A DNA stretch of 64,000 nt from Telopea speciosissima (GCF_018873765.1 NC_057926.1:53581378-53645377), one strand, 5' to 3'. Positions 20,476 through 34,365 are shown, counted from the stretch's first letter. Program-made: numbers and translations. Notes: generated from the letters alone by a model not told the origin.

Positions 20476-22570
20476 TAATCAGTCCAAGGATTGATGGTGT
20501 TGCCATTGCCCACTTGATGATATATACCTAGTCGCAGAAGGTCACGAGTGGAGCAAACCAATTTCCAGCCCCAAGAAGCATTCACAGGGCACTTGGCTTG
20601 TAGAAAGCTGGTATTGGGGAAATACTTCTCCTTCATTAATCTAGCCCACAAGGATGAAGGAGGAAACATGAGTTCCCAACCCTTCTTAGCTAGGAGAGCC
20701 TGGTTCATAGGTGCAGAGAGTTTAATGTTTAATCCCCCTCTTCTTTTGGGTTGGCAAATGGAGGACCAAGAGATTGTAGGAACAGAGGAACTAGGCCCAT
20801 TTGACCAGTAGAAGCTACGACTGACCGTGTCCAAAGACTTCTGAATTGTAGTTGGAATTTTGAAACAAGACATGACATACTGGGGCATTGCTGAAAGAGA
20901 TGCTTGAATCAATATAGTCTTACCTGCAGGACTAAGATATTGTGTTTTCCAATGCTGTAGTTTGTTGGTTACCCTGGGTAGCAGATTGGCACATTGTTGC
21001 TTGGATAATTTGCCACTGGAGTAAGGTATGCCCAGATATCTATCGAGTGTTGCTTTCGGAATGAACTGAAAGAAGTCCCTGAGCTGACGCTTCGTGGCCG
21101 AATGTACATTAGGGCTGAACTGGGCTGTAGACTTACTGAGATTGATCTTTTGTCCTGAAGCCTTACAATAGGTATCAAGAACACTATTAAGTACTCTTGC
21201 CTCATTCATAGTAGCTTCCCCAAAGAAGATAAGATCATCAGCGAAGGCCATGTGAGATATTTGTTCTCCACCTCATTTGATTTGCAGGCCCTGAATCCTT
21301 CTTTCTTGCATCTCTATGTTCAGCTTTGTTGAGAGGACCTCAGCACAAAGAACAAAGAGATATAGGATGAAAGGGGATCACCTTGTCTCAGTCCTCTAGA
21401 TGGTTTAAGGTATGGCAGTGGGGATCCATTGAGCAGTATACCCAGTTGGGTATTTTCCACACAAAACATCACTCTTTGGATCCAAGTTTTATCAAAGCCA
21501 TAATTAGAGAGTGTGCTCCTTAGAAACTGCCATTCTACCCTATCATAGGCCTTATTCATGTCAATCTTGAGTGAGTAATAACCCTTGTTACCTCGCCGAG
21601 TATTCTTGATTTTATGCAGAAGTTCATGACATATTAGTACATTGTCCTGGATGTGTCTGCCTTTAATAAAGCCATTCTGATTGAAGGATATGATCTTGTT
21701 GAGGATTGGACGTAGACGTTTCACTAGAATCTGCAAGATGATCTTATAAACAAAGTTGCAGAAGCTAATGGGTTTAAATTCAGAGACCGATGATGGGTGA
21801 TTAACCTTAAGAATAAGAGTAATATAAGTATGGTTGAGGGAGAGGGAGAAAGTACCAGTATTGAAGAATTTGATAATGGAATTCGAGATTTTCCTTCCAA
21901 TGATCGACCAGGTCTTCCGAAAGAACATGCCAAAGAAGCCATCTGGTCTAGGGGCTTTATTGGCAGACATTTTCTTCACTGTATTGTATACCTCTGCCTC
22001 AGTGACTGGGGTAAGCAGTTGCCTATTATCGTCCTGGGAGATTCGACCTCTGATCAGTTCAAAATAGTTGTCTTCTATGATTGGGTTGGAGGTGGAGAAC
22101 AACTCCTTATAATAATCGAGAAAGGCTAACCCAACCTGTTGCGGGTCGATTATTGTCACCCCACCAGAATTGATGAATCTCACTGTATTCCTTGCTCTTC
22201 TCTTAACTGTGGTGAGATGAAAATATTTTGTGTTCCGATCCCCATGCATGATCCAATTGCTTCTGGATTTCTGTTGCCATAATATTTTCTCTTGATGAGC
22301 TAACTTTTTGAGGATTGCTATCTGGTGTTTTTCCTCCATGAACCATTGATCGTCACGTAGTGAAGGCCTTATATTATATAAAGATGACAAATAGGCCTTA
22401 ACTTGTTCCATGTTCTGAAAGATATTACCAATATGATGTTTATTCCAATATTTGAGACTTGTTTGGAGGGCATTTAGTTTCTTGCAGATCTGAAAAGAGG
22501 GTGAACCCTGACTGTTTGAGCTTGCCAAGCCCCTTGAACCACATCCATATACCCTGGTTCGGTCAACCAA
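20394..22570 (-). pseudogene. LINE reverse transcriptase (ORF2), frameshifted
   Basis: The minus frame 22570-21320 contains RSNWIMHGDRNTKYFH, NKAPRPDGF, KIDMNKAYDRVEWQFL and GLRQGDPLS, the standard order of L1 RT motifs. A frameshift near 21330 moves the remaining part to 21251-20394, starting with the catalytic motif AFADDLIFF and continuing with GQKINLSKS. A stop lies between the two frames. Length and order match a full RT domain; it is non-functional because of the breaks. Confidence 0.9.
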
Positions 22571-23367
22571 AAGGCTTCAAATCTAAAAGGCCTAGGTTGG
22601 AAATTTCGATTAGTGTCTGTATGAAGTATTATTGCCTTGTGATCAGAATTTGCAAGTACATCAGAAGAAGCTTTTGCATTTGGAAAGAGGTGGGTCCATT
22701 CTGCATTAACCAAGTATTTGTCAAGCTTGGCTTCAATGCGCCTCTCACCAAACTGCCTGTTGTTCCAAGTAAAGCTGCTATCTGTTAGATGGACATCCGC
22801 AAGACAAGCTAAATTGATGAAAGTGTTCAAAGGCTGAATCTAGGTGGGTGTAATTGGTCTACCCCCAATTTTGTCTTCCACTCCAAGATAAGAGTTCCAG
22901 TCGCCCGCTAGCATCCACGGGTTCTTGATGCCCGAAGCTAAATTGGTTAGATTTGTAAGTTGGGTTTGACGAATGCTATCATTGCAACTCATATACACAA
23001 AAGTTGATGTCCACCATTGATTGAATTCAAAAAGGTACAACTGAACATGCACACACCAATCACAACTCCAGAGAATGTTACACCTGACACTATTGGCCCA
23101 CATCAACAACATTCCACCTGCACCACTGCTTGCAGGGACACACTCAAAATTAGAAAAACTAAGAGGCCGATAGAAACTATGAACATTAGAGCTGGACTTC
23201 TTTGTTTCAGATAGAAAGCACACAGATGGTCGATGTTTTATGACAAGCTGGCGGATTTCCCGCTTTGTCGCAGGCCGACCGATCCTGCGACAATTCAAAG
23301 CCAATATCTTCATTTCCCTCCGGGTGGTTGTTTGCGGCAAGCTGGCTGTTCTCTGCATCCAAATCAT
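22474..23367 (-). pseudogene. LINE endonuclease (ORF2 N terminus)
   Basis: The minus frame 23367-22840 starts near MKILALNCRRIGRPATKR and shows FLSETK and MLAGDWNSYLG. After a stop near 22840 the same domain continues at 22830 with FTWNNRQFGERRIEAKLDKY and SDHKAII. These are the apurinic-type endonuclease/EEP motifs of L1 ORF2. One nonsense codon separates the two pieces. Confidence 0.85.
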
Positions 23368-23390
23368 GCTTGGATTTCTTACTTGCTACA

Positions 23391-24250
23391 CTAGTACCGG
23401 GAGTACCCACCGGCCTGCAATACGCCGTTCATATCTCGTGCATTCTTGGACTTCAAAATGAAACGATCTGCCGCTTGTTCTACCAGGGGTATTTCTTCCA
23501 CATTAATGGACCTTGCATGTCCAACTCTGTTGAACATGACACGAAGCTCAAGCGTTGAAACATGTACTTTGTCCATGACCCAACCAGTGACAAAAAACTG
23601 ACAATTAGTTTGTGCTTGATGAAGCGCCTGTTCAAATACTTCCACAGTAGGAGTTTACATGTTGGGCAATTCAAGTTTGGCAGAGAACTCAGCTGCGAAC
23701 TGTTCTTCGAAGACTTTGGCACCAAAACATTCACCGAGAGCAAAGGAAGAAAGAATGGATGATGGACTCTAGCCATAGGATCAGTAGTTGTTTGACACGA
23801 CAATGCCACAAGAACACTCACAGCAAGGAATGACTCTAGGGTTAATGAAGGTTTAACAACCCTCCTAAACAGTCCGTGCATATATAGCTCCATAACACCA
23901 ATGAAACTTAGATAACCAAGTTTTGTATTCCAGCCGGAAGCTAAGAACTCAATATGAGAAAAACCAATTGCACTAGGGAGATGATAACATGCAGTAGATA
24001 TAACATGATGAAAAACCCTTAAAACAACTAAGCAATCTCCAGGAATAGGGTAAAATTTTAAAAACACAGGCATGCCTCTAATAGCTCCAGATACGGACGA
24101 AATAGAGCAGGGTATGAATCGACTTACTGAAATCTGATTCGTCACAGGTAGAAGGCGTGATTAACAACCCCAGAGAACCACGAATCGCAGCTAACCCTTC
24201 AATATCAATAGAAATCCAGCTTGATGAAGATCATTGAATGCGCTGATATA
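23391..24250 (-). pseudogene. LINE ORF1 remnant
   Basis: Overlapping minus-strand ORFs (24145-23480, 23645-23391, 23410-23207) lie where L1 ORF1 should be, directly 5' of the endonuclease. The frame has shifted several times and no zinc knuckle is visible, so the call rests on position. Nothing suggests a host gene here. Confidence 0.5.
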
Positions 24251-25899
24251 AACGGCAGAATGTCCATGCAAGTTCATCTTAGAGCCCATAAATCGAAAGT
24301 AAATCCAAGGAAGATAAAGAGACACCCATATGGATCCAGAGGGTCATGCATCCAGCGACTAGGAGGGAAGAAGATGCCTCGTTTGCTGATGATTGAGTTT
24401 ATGTTGAGCGTGTTGGAATAAATCGATCCGAATAGGGACAAAATCCCAAAAGCCAGGATCTCCATAGGGCGTTCAAGAACACAATCTAATAAATAATAGA
24501 AAATAGGGATAGAACCACTGACCTTGTTTCGCATCCATAGTGATGATGATTGCAGCGGAAAATAAAGAACAAAGATCTAGGTGCTTCCCCTCTATTCCCA
24601 AAGTAACTGGCCTGATGAGAATACCGAATGCGCAGGGACGACGAACACGAATATCTTCCTCTCTTTCTAGAATGCACTCCTCAATAGCAATTGAGAATAA
24701 TAAGTTGTGTTGGGTAGAGGGGGACCTAGCTCTCCTTATATAGTAATCCCTATAGGTCGACTCATCACAGTCCCAATAGGAATCTATCCGGCCCACACTA
24801 AGCCACCCACATTAGACTTCTAATATAACTTAATGACCCCACTTTATTAGACCAAAACCCTAATTAGCCTGGTTTAGGGATTTAATTATGTCCATATAGA
24901 ATTTTATTAGAACTAAAATTCTAACATTCTCCCACTTGGACTTACATTAAATTCCTTATTTTTAAAAAACAGTTTTGACCAAAACAAATCACAGGCTAAC
25001 AACTCTTTAAGAAAACTTTATGTGCACAATTTTTAAAATAAATTGGTCTAGAGGTCATATTAAAAAGTCAATCCTATCCCATAGAGTTTTAGACACCGAA
25101 TCATGGCGGTAACTGCATCTATGATCAAGCGACACAGAGCCTTCCATGGTCATGAGAGCCCTCAACTCTACTAACATGGATACAATGTGGTAGTGTGGCA
25201 ACGAGATAATAGTCACGCAGTGATTCCTTATGTATTATCCGTTTATCACCCAAAATTTCTCTTCTTTAAGTGGCACAGCTCACTAGAGAAATAAACTTCG
25301 TGATTCTAACGAATCGTATGTCTCATCGAAATAACTTGAGTTATACTTTATGTGTTACAAGACATACCTTTAGGCTAACAACTTAATGCCCTAACCTTGC
25401 TTAAGGTTAACACATTCCTTAAGACTTTAAAATCGAAATATATACATCATGTCAATAAATAAAACACTCATGTGTTTAAAAGAAACGCATGCAATGACAC
25501 CGATATGTATATAAATCAAAGTTTACCATAAGGTAAAAATACAGATGAAAAGAAACTTTAAATTGAAATGAAGCAAAATAAAACAAACTCCCACTAACTA
25601 ACCACATCCCATGATGCAACTAAGCCCATGCCCATGACATGTCTCTCAAAAACACAAGGGCGAAGACCTTTGGTTAGGGATCTCGCAACCATATCATCTC
25701 GTACTAATATGCTCCACCGTAATGTCACCTTCCTTTACTCTCTCCTTTATGGTCAAATACTTGACCTCCATGTGTTTAGACCTCTAAGTCCTTTATTGTT
25801 GTTTATAACCAACACAAGCAGAGTCAAGTATCACAAGATATCCGGATGGGTCTATCCACAAAATCTACAATAGTCAACTCCTTTATGAGATTTACGAGC

Positions 25900-27211
25900 C
25901 AAATAGCCGAGTAGCAGCCCCATAGCATGCCACAAACTCTGCCGCATAGTCGAATTGGTCACCAATGTCTCGCTTTTACTCTTCCATGATATCGCCCCCG
26001 CCATCAAGAAAACATAACTCGATGTGGATTTTCTGTCATCCTCACAACAAGAAAGTCGTAGTCCGTATACCCCACTAGCTTGAGTTCGGGAACATGTCCG
26101 TAAGTCAGCATATAATCTCTTGTCCCCTTCAAGTACCTCAATACTTTCTTAGCAAAGAACCCAAGAACTAAGACCAGGATCGACCGATACCGCCAAGAAG
26201 TCCCGTCACAAAGCAATATCCGTCCGTACAGCACTGAGCATACATGATACTACCAAGTGCGCTAGCATAAGGCACCTTCTTCATTTCATCCCTCTCAGCT
26301 TTATTTTTCGGCACTCGTGTCGAACTCGGTTTGTCACCCTTGAGAATAGGAACATTCCCTGTGTTTGCAATCCAAAGAATCAACCTCTCCGAACACGATC
26401 AACATAAGCCCTCCGAGAAAGACTTAATAAACGGCGAGAACGATCCCTATGGATCTCAATCCCAAGAACAAAAGAGGCCTCACCAAGGTCCTTCATGTCA
26501 AATTCCCTAGATAAAAGTTGCTTTGTATTATGCAACATCCCTAGGTCATCGCTTGCAAGCAGGATGTCATCCACATACGTAATGAGAAAATAGAATTTTC
26601 TCCCATCGACCTTGTGATATATACACTGATCCATTTTATTTTTCATAAAACCAAACGAAGTCACAACATCACAAATTTCGGATACCATCGCCTAGAAGCT
26701 TGTTTGAGATCGTAGATAGACTTCTTGAGTCTACACACAAGATGATCTGAATCATCCACTCGCAAAACCCTCAAGGCTGAACCATATATACTTCCTCATC
26801 AAGATTGCCATTGAGAAAGGCGGTTTTAACATCCATCCGATGTAGCTCCATATCAAAATGAGCTACCAATGCCATGATCACCCTGAAGGAATCCTTCGAG
26901 GAGACTGGAGAAAAGGTCCCATTGTAGTCTACTCCCTCTCTCGAGTGAATCCCTTGGCTACCACCGGCTTTAAACCTCTCAACTTTTCCTTTGGAATCTC
27001 TTTTGGTTTTATACACCCATTTGCAACCAATGGGCTTACAACCTTTAGGTAAATCAACAAGCTCCCAAACATCATTATGTTTCATTGATTGCATTTTATC
27101 TCTCATCGCATCTATCCACAAATCGACGAGGACTAGAAACAACGCTTTGAATAAGTAATGGATCGACCACACAACCAATATCATAGTCATGTTCTCCCGG
27201 ATAGACCTCAT
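25900..27211 (-). pseudogene. Copia reverse transcriptase / RNase H relic
   Basis: The minus frame 27211-26771 includes GCKWVYKTKRDSKGKVERFKA, FSPVSSKDSFRVIMALVAH and MDVKTAFLNGNLDEEVYM. Frame 26688-26380 carries the catalytic YVDDILLAS and RRLLSLSRRAYVDRV. The next frame (26383-26168) has PYASALGSIMYA, and RNase H-like sequence continues to about 25900. At least two frameshifts separate these. Part of the Copia element at 24411-31140. Confidence 0.85.
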
Positions 27212-27489
27212 AGATAGGTGATATAGCTGACCTTCTCTCCCTGGTGGATCTCCGTAATGGTGCCACTACCGCCTCAACTCGAACCGAGGAATCTCATGAA
27301 CCGCATCAATGATAGGATCCTCAACCGCATCCGAATAAGAGGAATCTCATCGGTGCTACATGAATGTCGGGGACGGTATCAATATCGGCTCCGAACTCCA
27401 AAGAGTGTAACCAATGGCACAATATGCCCCACATCGTCTGAATAGGTAGAAGAATGGGTACCGATGTACCAACCATGTGACTATCTTGA

Positions 27490-28330
27490 ACGATCGAGAA
27501 CAGTCATTCTTTTCGCCACATCAAATTCCGTAAACTTCATGCCAGTGACTCCACAATCCTAGTGCCTCCGCAGGATTATAAAATTTATATCCTTTCGAAT
27601 GATCCGGGTGGCGACAAAGTAGCAACGAGTAGTCTTGGGATCCAACTTGTTTAAAGTTGGATTATACAACTTCACTTCTGCAGGCACCCCAAACTCTAAG
27701 ATGGTTTAAATCGGGTTTACGCGGTCCATAACTTAAAAGGTGTAAGAGGAGCACTTTAGTAGGTACACGATTAAGGATATAAAGAGCAGTTTTCAAGGCT
27801 TCACCCCATAAGAACTTAGGTAAATTTGTCCTACTAACCATACTCCTCACCATGTCCATAAGGGTACTCGTTCGCCTTTGCGACCCCATTTTGTTCAGAC
27901 TTCCCGGCATAGTAAACCGACTAACTATTCCGAGTCCTCAAGGTATTTGGCAAATGAGCCCTTAAGCTGTCCAAAGATCGCCATGTCCGCCATAATACTC
28001 ACCCCACGATCGATCTAACAATTTTAATAACTTTTCCTAACTATTTCTCAACTTCAATTCTAAAAATCTTGAACTTGTCAAGAGATTCGGACTTTTCTTT
28101 ACTTAAGTACAGGTATCCATATCGGGAATAGTCGCTCGTAAAAGTGATGAAATAAAAATTTTTACACAATGTGATGAATAGGGACCACGATGTCGGTGTG
28201 AATGACCTCTAACAGTCGAACTACTGGATCTAGTTTTCTTCTTTATTTTGGTCATCTTTCCCTTACACATGTTCTACACAAGTTTCTAGATCACTTTCGA
28301 GAGTAGGCGGGATGTCGACTTTATCACCTT
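27490..28330 (-). pseudogene. Copia integrase relic
   Basis: Minus frame 27910-27662 reads [23 protein letters not shown] and [15 protein letters not shown], then [12 protein letters not shown], the C-terminal half of a Copia integrase core. Upstream sequence to about 28330 is frame-broken. It lies between the gag and RT relics as expected for Copia. Confidence 0.78.
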
Positions 28331-28889
28331 TCCACTCTTGCCTTAGAAATATGACCTAGCCGCTTATGCCACAATGTGAAAGACCGTTCTTTAGGTAAGG
28401 GTCTTTTAGAAACAACACTTTCAACATTACAGGAGACGTAGATATCAGTGGGAGACAAACACAATCAGACAATCCGTTGGACATAAAGCAGAACCAACTT
28501 TAGTTGAATTAAAAAATAAATTAACCATAGTATTCTTTATTTCAAAATAGAAACCACTAATGTCCAAAACGAAACCGAAATCAAATTCCGCCTAAAGGAC
28601 GGTCCATAAAAAGTGTTCTTTAAAGTCAATTTAAAACCAGAATCTAATAATAAAATGACATCTCCCACGAACTCTACGTCGAATGTCCATCATTTCCTAC
28701 GACCACCTTGATTCATCCTTATTTGGCCTCCTCCCGGTTTATGAACCCTCGTATGGTAAAAGCAACATGGTTAGTTGCACCGCTATCTAGCCACCAAGAA
28801 CTGGATGGGGCTTCGATAGATTGGATTCACAAACAAAAGCCAAAGAATTATTACTCGATGGTGCTTGGGCTTGAGTAACCAAGCCTTGT

Positions 28890-29854
28890 ATTTGTCGCAT
28901 CCTTCTTCATGTGACCCTTCTTCTTGCAAAAGAAGCGCGATCACTCTCTTTCTTCAAAGAGTCTTTCTTGGGTCCCAAATTGTTAGTCCGATCGGATTGT
29001 TTATGTAGACTTATGAGTATGGTTTTTAGACTTTTTACTCTTACGGGCTTTGGAAGTAAACGAGGCGAGGCTTTTTCTCTTTCTTCGCTTTCTCTTCCTC
29101 GACACAACCCTAGAAATTAGGTCATTAATGCTCCGGACTCCATCTTGGGAAATGTAGTTGGTTTTTATGATGCCAAATTCGAAGGTAGGGTATTTAAGGC
29201 TTGATGGACAATTAGGGCATCCGGAAGAGGAATGTCTAAGGCCTTGAGTTTAGTTTGGTAATCAACCATCCTAATAATGTAATCCCTAACACCCCCTAAC
29301 CATCATACTCCATATTAAATAACCCTTGCGAAGTGTCCCAATCTCAAAGATTCGATGAAACTTTGTATCTCTTGAAAATTGCATCTAGCAATTCCCCGGC
29401 AAGACATTTCTCAGTGACCACTTTTTAGGTGTTCCGGTATCGACCTCTTTATGGACAAGATACTTCGAGTCGATTACTCTTTTGCCATACAAAGATGCAC
29501 TGGACTTTTCATCCTCAAGCATTATCAAGATTAGTTCCATTGGTGTGTCCATAACAAGGACGTGTGCACATCCGCCATTTCCATAGCAAACATAATGTCC
29601 TCTTTCCACTTCTTAAAGTTTGACCCAGTGAGGAGCTCAATAGTAATCATGTTATTATTGACAGAGAAGGTGACTTGAAAATTTAAACAATGAACAATAT
29701 AATAATTAAAATGATGCAAATGCTTGAAAACTTTATAAGCTAATGAGAATTTTACACACATCATTGTGAAATCACCTTTGGGCTGAATTCTCAATATGCA
29801 ATTGTAAAAATCCCTACATACCAAAGGGCCATGGGAATATAGCTCAACTTTCAA
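28890..29854 (-). pseudogene. Copia gag relic
   Basis: The gag start is seen in the minus frame 29854-29531 (LLTGSNFKKWKEDIMFAME), followed by 29609-29385. Near 28945-28895 the minus strand reads FFCKKKGHMKKD, the remains of a CCHC zinc knuckle with later positions altered. It lies next to the right-hand (5') LTR, as gag should. The frames are broken. Confidence 0.75.
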
Positions 29855-31262
29855 AATCCACCACCTTTGGGTGTGCGTAATTCTAGGTCAACCTATTCAC
29901 AAGCATATCGTATATGTACCCCTTCAAGTACCAATACATGACCACCACCTTTGGGTGTATGACCACACATTAGAGTTGAAGGACACCCCACAATCGTATG
30001 AGACCGGTGTTTCACAAATCCAACAAGGAAGGTCGCTTTGGCGGCCGCATCCTCGTCGAACCCATGGAACCCTCTCTTGGGATATTCCAAAATTACTTAC
30101 ATCCTTAAACAAATTGTGTTATTTTATACTTTATGACAAGGGGCTTTAAATGTATTAAAATTAACACAAAAATAATAATAATATTGTTCATCAAGGTAGG
30201 TATTCCAGCAATTCAGAAATTGGTTCGGTTCCCAATAGAACGAACCGATAAATTACATAAAGGGCATGCATCAAAAGAATACCAAAAATATTTAAAATAT
30301 TCATATCTCGATCAAAACAGATGGCACCACTGTAGAGCACGTAAAAACAGAGCTAACGCAAAAAATGGGACCCCAAACGGAGTTCGTAGCCCCTAAAGCC
30401 TTGGCCAAAGTTCAAGTCAAAATCGGTTGATCAGCTTGGTCAAACGGTCCGAAAGTCAAACCAAATCAATTTGGTTCAACCCCGTCCGATCAACGGTTCA
30501 GACCTGGCCCAACCGGTTCGGTCGACCAAATCGGTCAAGATCGGCCAACGGTCGGTTTTGGTCAAAAACGGGTTGACCGGACCCGAGAGGCGACGTTAGC
30601 ATCGTCGTACATAGAATCAGTGCACGATAGCAAAACCCGATTCTTTTTTTTTTTTTTTTTTTTTACACTGCCGAGTGAAGATCACCCTGGCTGCCTCCCA
30701 GCGTGAGAGCGCGCGTCCCAGCACTCGCCGGCGGTGATCCACCCTCCGAAAACTCGATTTTGCGAGCTCTACGCCCCATGTGATCGGATTCTGTTTTGCC
30801 GGCTAAAAAATCGGCGTAATGCAGTGTCCATACGGGTTTTTGGAAAACTGGAAAACCCTAAAACCTTGATTCGAATCGAAAAATTTTCGATTCCCTTATT
30901 ATGTTCTATTATTTTGAATCCATATAGGTTCAAGAACGGATCTATGGAGGCTCGATACCACATGTTGGAATAAATCGTCTGAATAGGGACAAAATCCCAA
31001 AAGCCAAGATCTCCATGGGCGTTCAAGAACACAATCTAATAAATAATAGAAAATAGGGATAACCACCGACCTTGTTTAGCAGATCCATAGTGATGATGAT
31101 CGTGAAAAATAAAGAACAAAGGCCAATTTTAGTTCTAATAGAGCGCTCAAATAGCAGAGAACAAGAAATCAAGAAGGAAAACGGCGAGAATCACAGCAGA
31201 AAATTAAGAGAAGATAAGGTGAGAGATAAACACGAAGCGTGATGGAGTCACGAACACTCATT

Positions 31263-31897
31263 CATTTGATAAAATTTCAGCCTGGGAAAAGTGTGGGAAT
31301 TTCGTGAAAAAAGTTTAAAGCTCCAATCATGGCAAACACAGATAAAGTAGGGACGAAATGTAAAGGGAATTTAAGGTATAATTATTCAGAAGCTCCTGAT
31401 GTTTGGGGGTAATTAATTAGACTTGTCATCCTAAGTTTGCCCTGGTTGCACCTACGGTCCCAAGACCCTCAATGATGCGTTGTGAGGGGAAAAGGATTGC
31501 TTGGAGGGGTTCCTCCTGTAGGAATGTTTGATTTTAAACCCTAGGAGCAATTTTCTTCTCTTTTTTAAGATTATTTTATGTTTCATTTGATTTTCAATTT
31601 CAAATCCTAAATCATTTGGGGATGAAGGAGGAATATTCCCTTGATTCTTCCTAATGGTACCATGAACAAATAATAAATAAATAATAATATTAGTGAGGGT
31701 AATTTGGTTATTCTATCTTATCAAGGGCAGAATTGTCTAATCATGTACAAAAAAGGCCAGAGGTTTGAACATAACGTCCTAGACTAACGGACTAGACTAG
31801 ATTGTTACAAAAGTTCGAAAAATAGAGGTGCATTTGAAATTAGTAAACTTTCAGGATGCATTTGTACGTATGGGCAATTTGAGGGAGGCAATTTGAT
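31263..31897. other. UGT78 downstream flank beyond the LINE, with an inverted dispersed repeat
   Basis: This resumes the sequence interrupted by the LINE. About 31730-31895 is the reverse complement of a repeat also found at about 105-300 and 15885-16100. Between them is AT-rich DNA with an ATAAATAATAAT stretch. No gene recognised. Confidence 0.55.
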
Positions 31898-34365
31898 AAA
31901 AACCCTTCTTTTTAGGTGCAACCAAACAAACTACTTTATGTTTTTGGACAAAGAAAAGAAAAGAAATTTGCATTACTTAATTACCACGTACAAAGGGACC
32001 ACGAACATGTCCAAGTATGAAAGTGTAGTAAAAGAAGAGAACACTGTGGAACTCTTATCTTCTCAAAGTGATGGCTCCTCTTCTGGACTTCATTCTTAAA
32101 AGAAAAAAATTAGGGGAGGGAAGGGACCCCCAAATCGTTGGACTTAAGGTGGCTCCAATGCTTCATCCAAAGTTAACATCTTTCCTATTAAATAGGGGTG
32201 AGAGGATATCTTCATTCTCTAATTCTCTAGGGCCTGATTTAGTATGATTTCTATTTCAATGCCAAGGGGGTGATTTCTATTTCGGAATTTGTTCGGTGAT
32301 TTGTGCACCTTTATTTCAATGAAATAGAAATCAAGTGAAATATAAATTATGAAATAGCTGAGGAGTTGTTTCAGATTTTCTATTTCATATGATTTCCCTC
32401 TTGCTTTTTAATGAGCACTTGGTTAATTTGATGGACAAAATTGTAATTTCATGTTAAAAAAAAAGAAAAATTTATATGTACCTCCCCTGAGGTAAAGCCT
32501 AATTACAGATCCATACGTGAGTTTTGAATATTTACGCGTACTTCTCCTGCTTTCCCAAATAATTAATAAGTAAACTCGCTCTAGTGTTAACTTAATTGGG
32601 ACTGAAAACATTAGAATTGTTCAAATGTTTGACCAAAATTCCCTTCATGTTAAAATAAACCTATTTCTTGCTCTGTGGAGCAATAACAAACCATAAGCAG
32701 ACCACCGCCGCTTCTTGTTGTTGCGACTACACCTCCGCCATTCTTGCTTTTGTGGCTACTCTTCTGCCATTCTTGCCGCTGTTCTGAAACAGCCCACTAA
32801 TTAATGGCTTCTGACAACCTAAAAATATAGAGGTGCTACTGAGATCTGCTACCTGCAACCATTCCACCACTTTGCTGCCATGGTCACTGAGGTTGAGAAG
32901 CAGATAGGTAATAGTATTGGAGAAAATAAAAACAGCAAGGGGATGTCAGGGTCACAATTAAAGGAGAGACATTTGCTCCAGCGGTGATGCTCATAGGATT
33001 TTGGCAACAAGGAATCGCGGTTCAGGGGATAGGAGGAGGTGGGGGCATGTTGCAAGGTGTTGCGGGATTACAAGGGTGGGTGATGCAGGTAGTGGTGGTG
33101 TCTACGGTGGAGGCAGACGTGCAAGATGAATGACAAAGGAGAATGAATGTTTTGTCTAGTTTTGTAAACTTAAACCATAGTTGGAAAATCGAGTTTTGAC
33201 TAGGACGAATCGTTCGCATTGAGTCAAAATTTTGGAAAACTTGGGGAAATGTCGTGTAGATTAGGTTAGGGTAAAAAATGATGAGATTTGATCATAAATC
33301 ATCTGAGTCAAATAAGACTCAGTATTTTTACCCGAGTCATGATAGACTTTGCAAGTTTAGTCATTTTTTTTTTAAATCCACAAAATTGATTCTCTTAGAA
33401 ATTGAGTTGAGTAAAATAGTAAATTTTTATTCTAAAACAATAATAAATCCTCAATTCCTTGTCTTCCTTCTATTGTTCAATGGTATAAACTCAAAATGCA
33501 TTGATATGTGATTCCTTGATTTTCTCTATATTTTTCTTTTTTGTTTTTTATTTACTAACTTATACAAATTTATTGCATAAAAAATAAAAAAAATTACTCG
33601 CCATGATTGGGTTTGATAAGGCTGAATCACCTGGATTTTTTGAAAGACGAATCCAGTAAAAAAAACCAGGTTTTCCAACCATATATGACTTAAACATGTT
33701 TTTTTTTTTTTTTTTATTCTACCAAAAAAAAAAATACATGTTTTTCTTTTGTATTTTTGTTGGCGGAAACCCAAAAGAAGATAATCATGTAGTTTTCCCT
33801 AAATGTTTTGCCTCCATCTATAATAATACAAAGTCAAAAATACCCACCGTTTCTCGATCCTATGTGGATACCATCTAAATCCCTCAACACTCAGACAATG
33901 AGCGTTGGAAAACTCAGTCCTAAAACCATGGTTTTATTGCATGGTGTCAGATCGGGTATCAGTCACCCCCGATATGGTATTAGCATGGATCGGTTGTATC
34001 GAACAAATTTCCCCCTAAATTTTTTTTAAAATGAAAAACAGGTTTTTTGGCTCTGTTTTTTTTTTTTTTTTTGATGAAAAGATTTTTGATTGTTTTACTC
34101 CTTATACATACCGTATCACCAATAAGATAAACATGATATCCGGATTGGCCACTAGAAAAACCGTTAAACGATATGATACCAATATCTCAAACCATGCCGA
34201 AAACCCCTACGTTTCTAACTACCTAATATTCAAACATATTTTTTTTTTTTGGTGGTCTTTCTAATGAAGACCTAACATTCAAACATGACGCGCGTGCAGA
34301 CACGCAGCAACACCCAAGTTCATAACACTGATTAATTCCCTCCCTCTCCATTCTCAAACCAAGCC

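Larger units (their letters stand above)
24411..31140 (-). mobile_element. Ty1/Copia retrotransposon, minus strand, degraded, inside the LINE
   Basis: The left (3') LTR is 24411-24926 (516 bp, TGTTGGAAT...TTCTAACA) and the right (5') LTR is 30963-31140, only 178 bp because of an internal deletion. GAGCG flanks both sides (24406-24410, 31141-31145). A polypurine tract (plus-strand CTCCCACTTGG) adjoins the left LTR at about 24929. A primer-binding site resembling the initiator-Met type (plus 30949-30960, GGCTCGATACCA) adjoins the right LTR. Gag, integrase, RT and RNase H relics occur in that order on the minus strand. All frames are broken. Confidence 0.9.
16437..31249 (-). mobile_element. L1-type LINE, minus strand, split by two nested insertions
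   Basis: The element is bounded by a perfect 13-bp direct repeat, ACGAACACTCATT, at 16424-16436 and 31250-31262. The short T run at 16435-16443 is the poly(A) end on the minus strand. Order on the minus strand: 5' region (31249-31146), Copia insertion, ORF1 remnant, endonuclease, reverse transcriptase, zf-RVT, solo-LTR insertion, RNase H, poly(A). Removing the two inserts leaves about 5.4 kb, the size of a complete plant L1. Several stops and frameshifts show it is dead. Confidence 0.9.
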
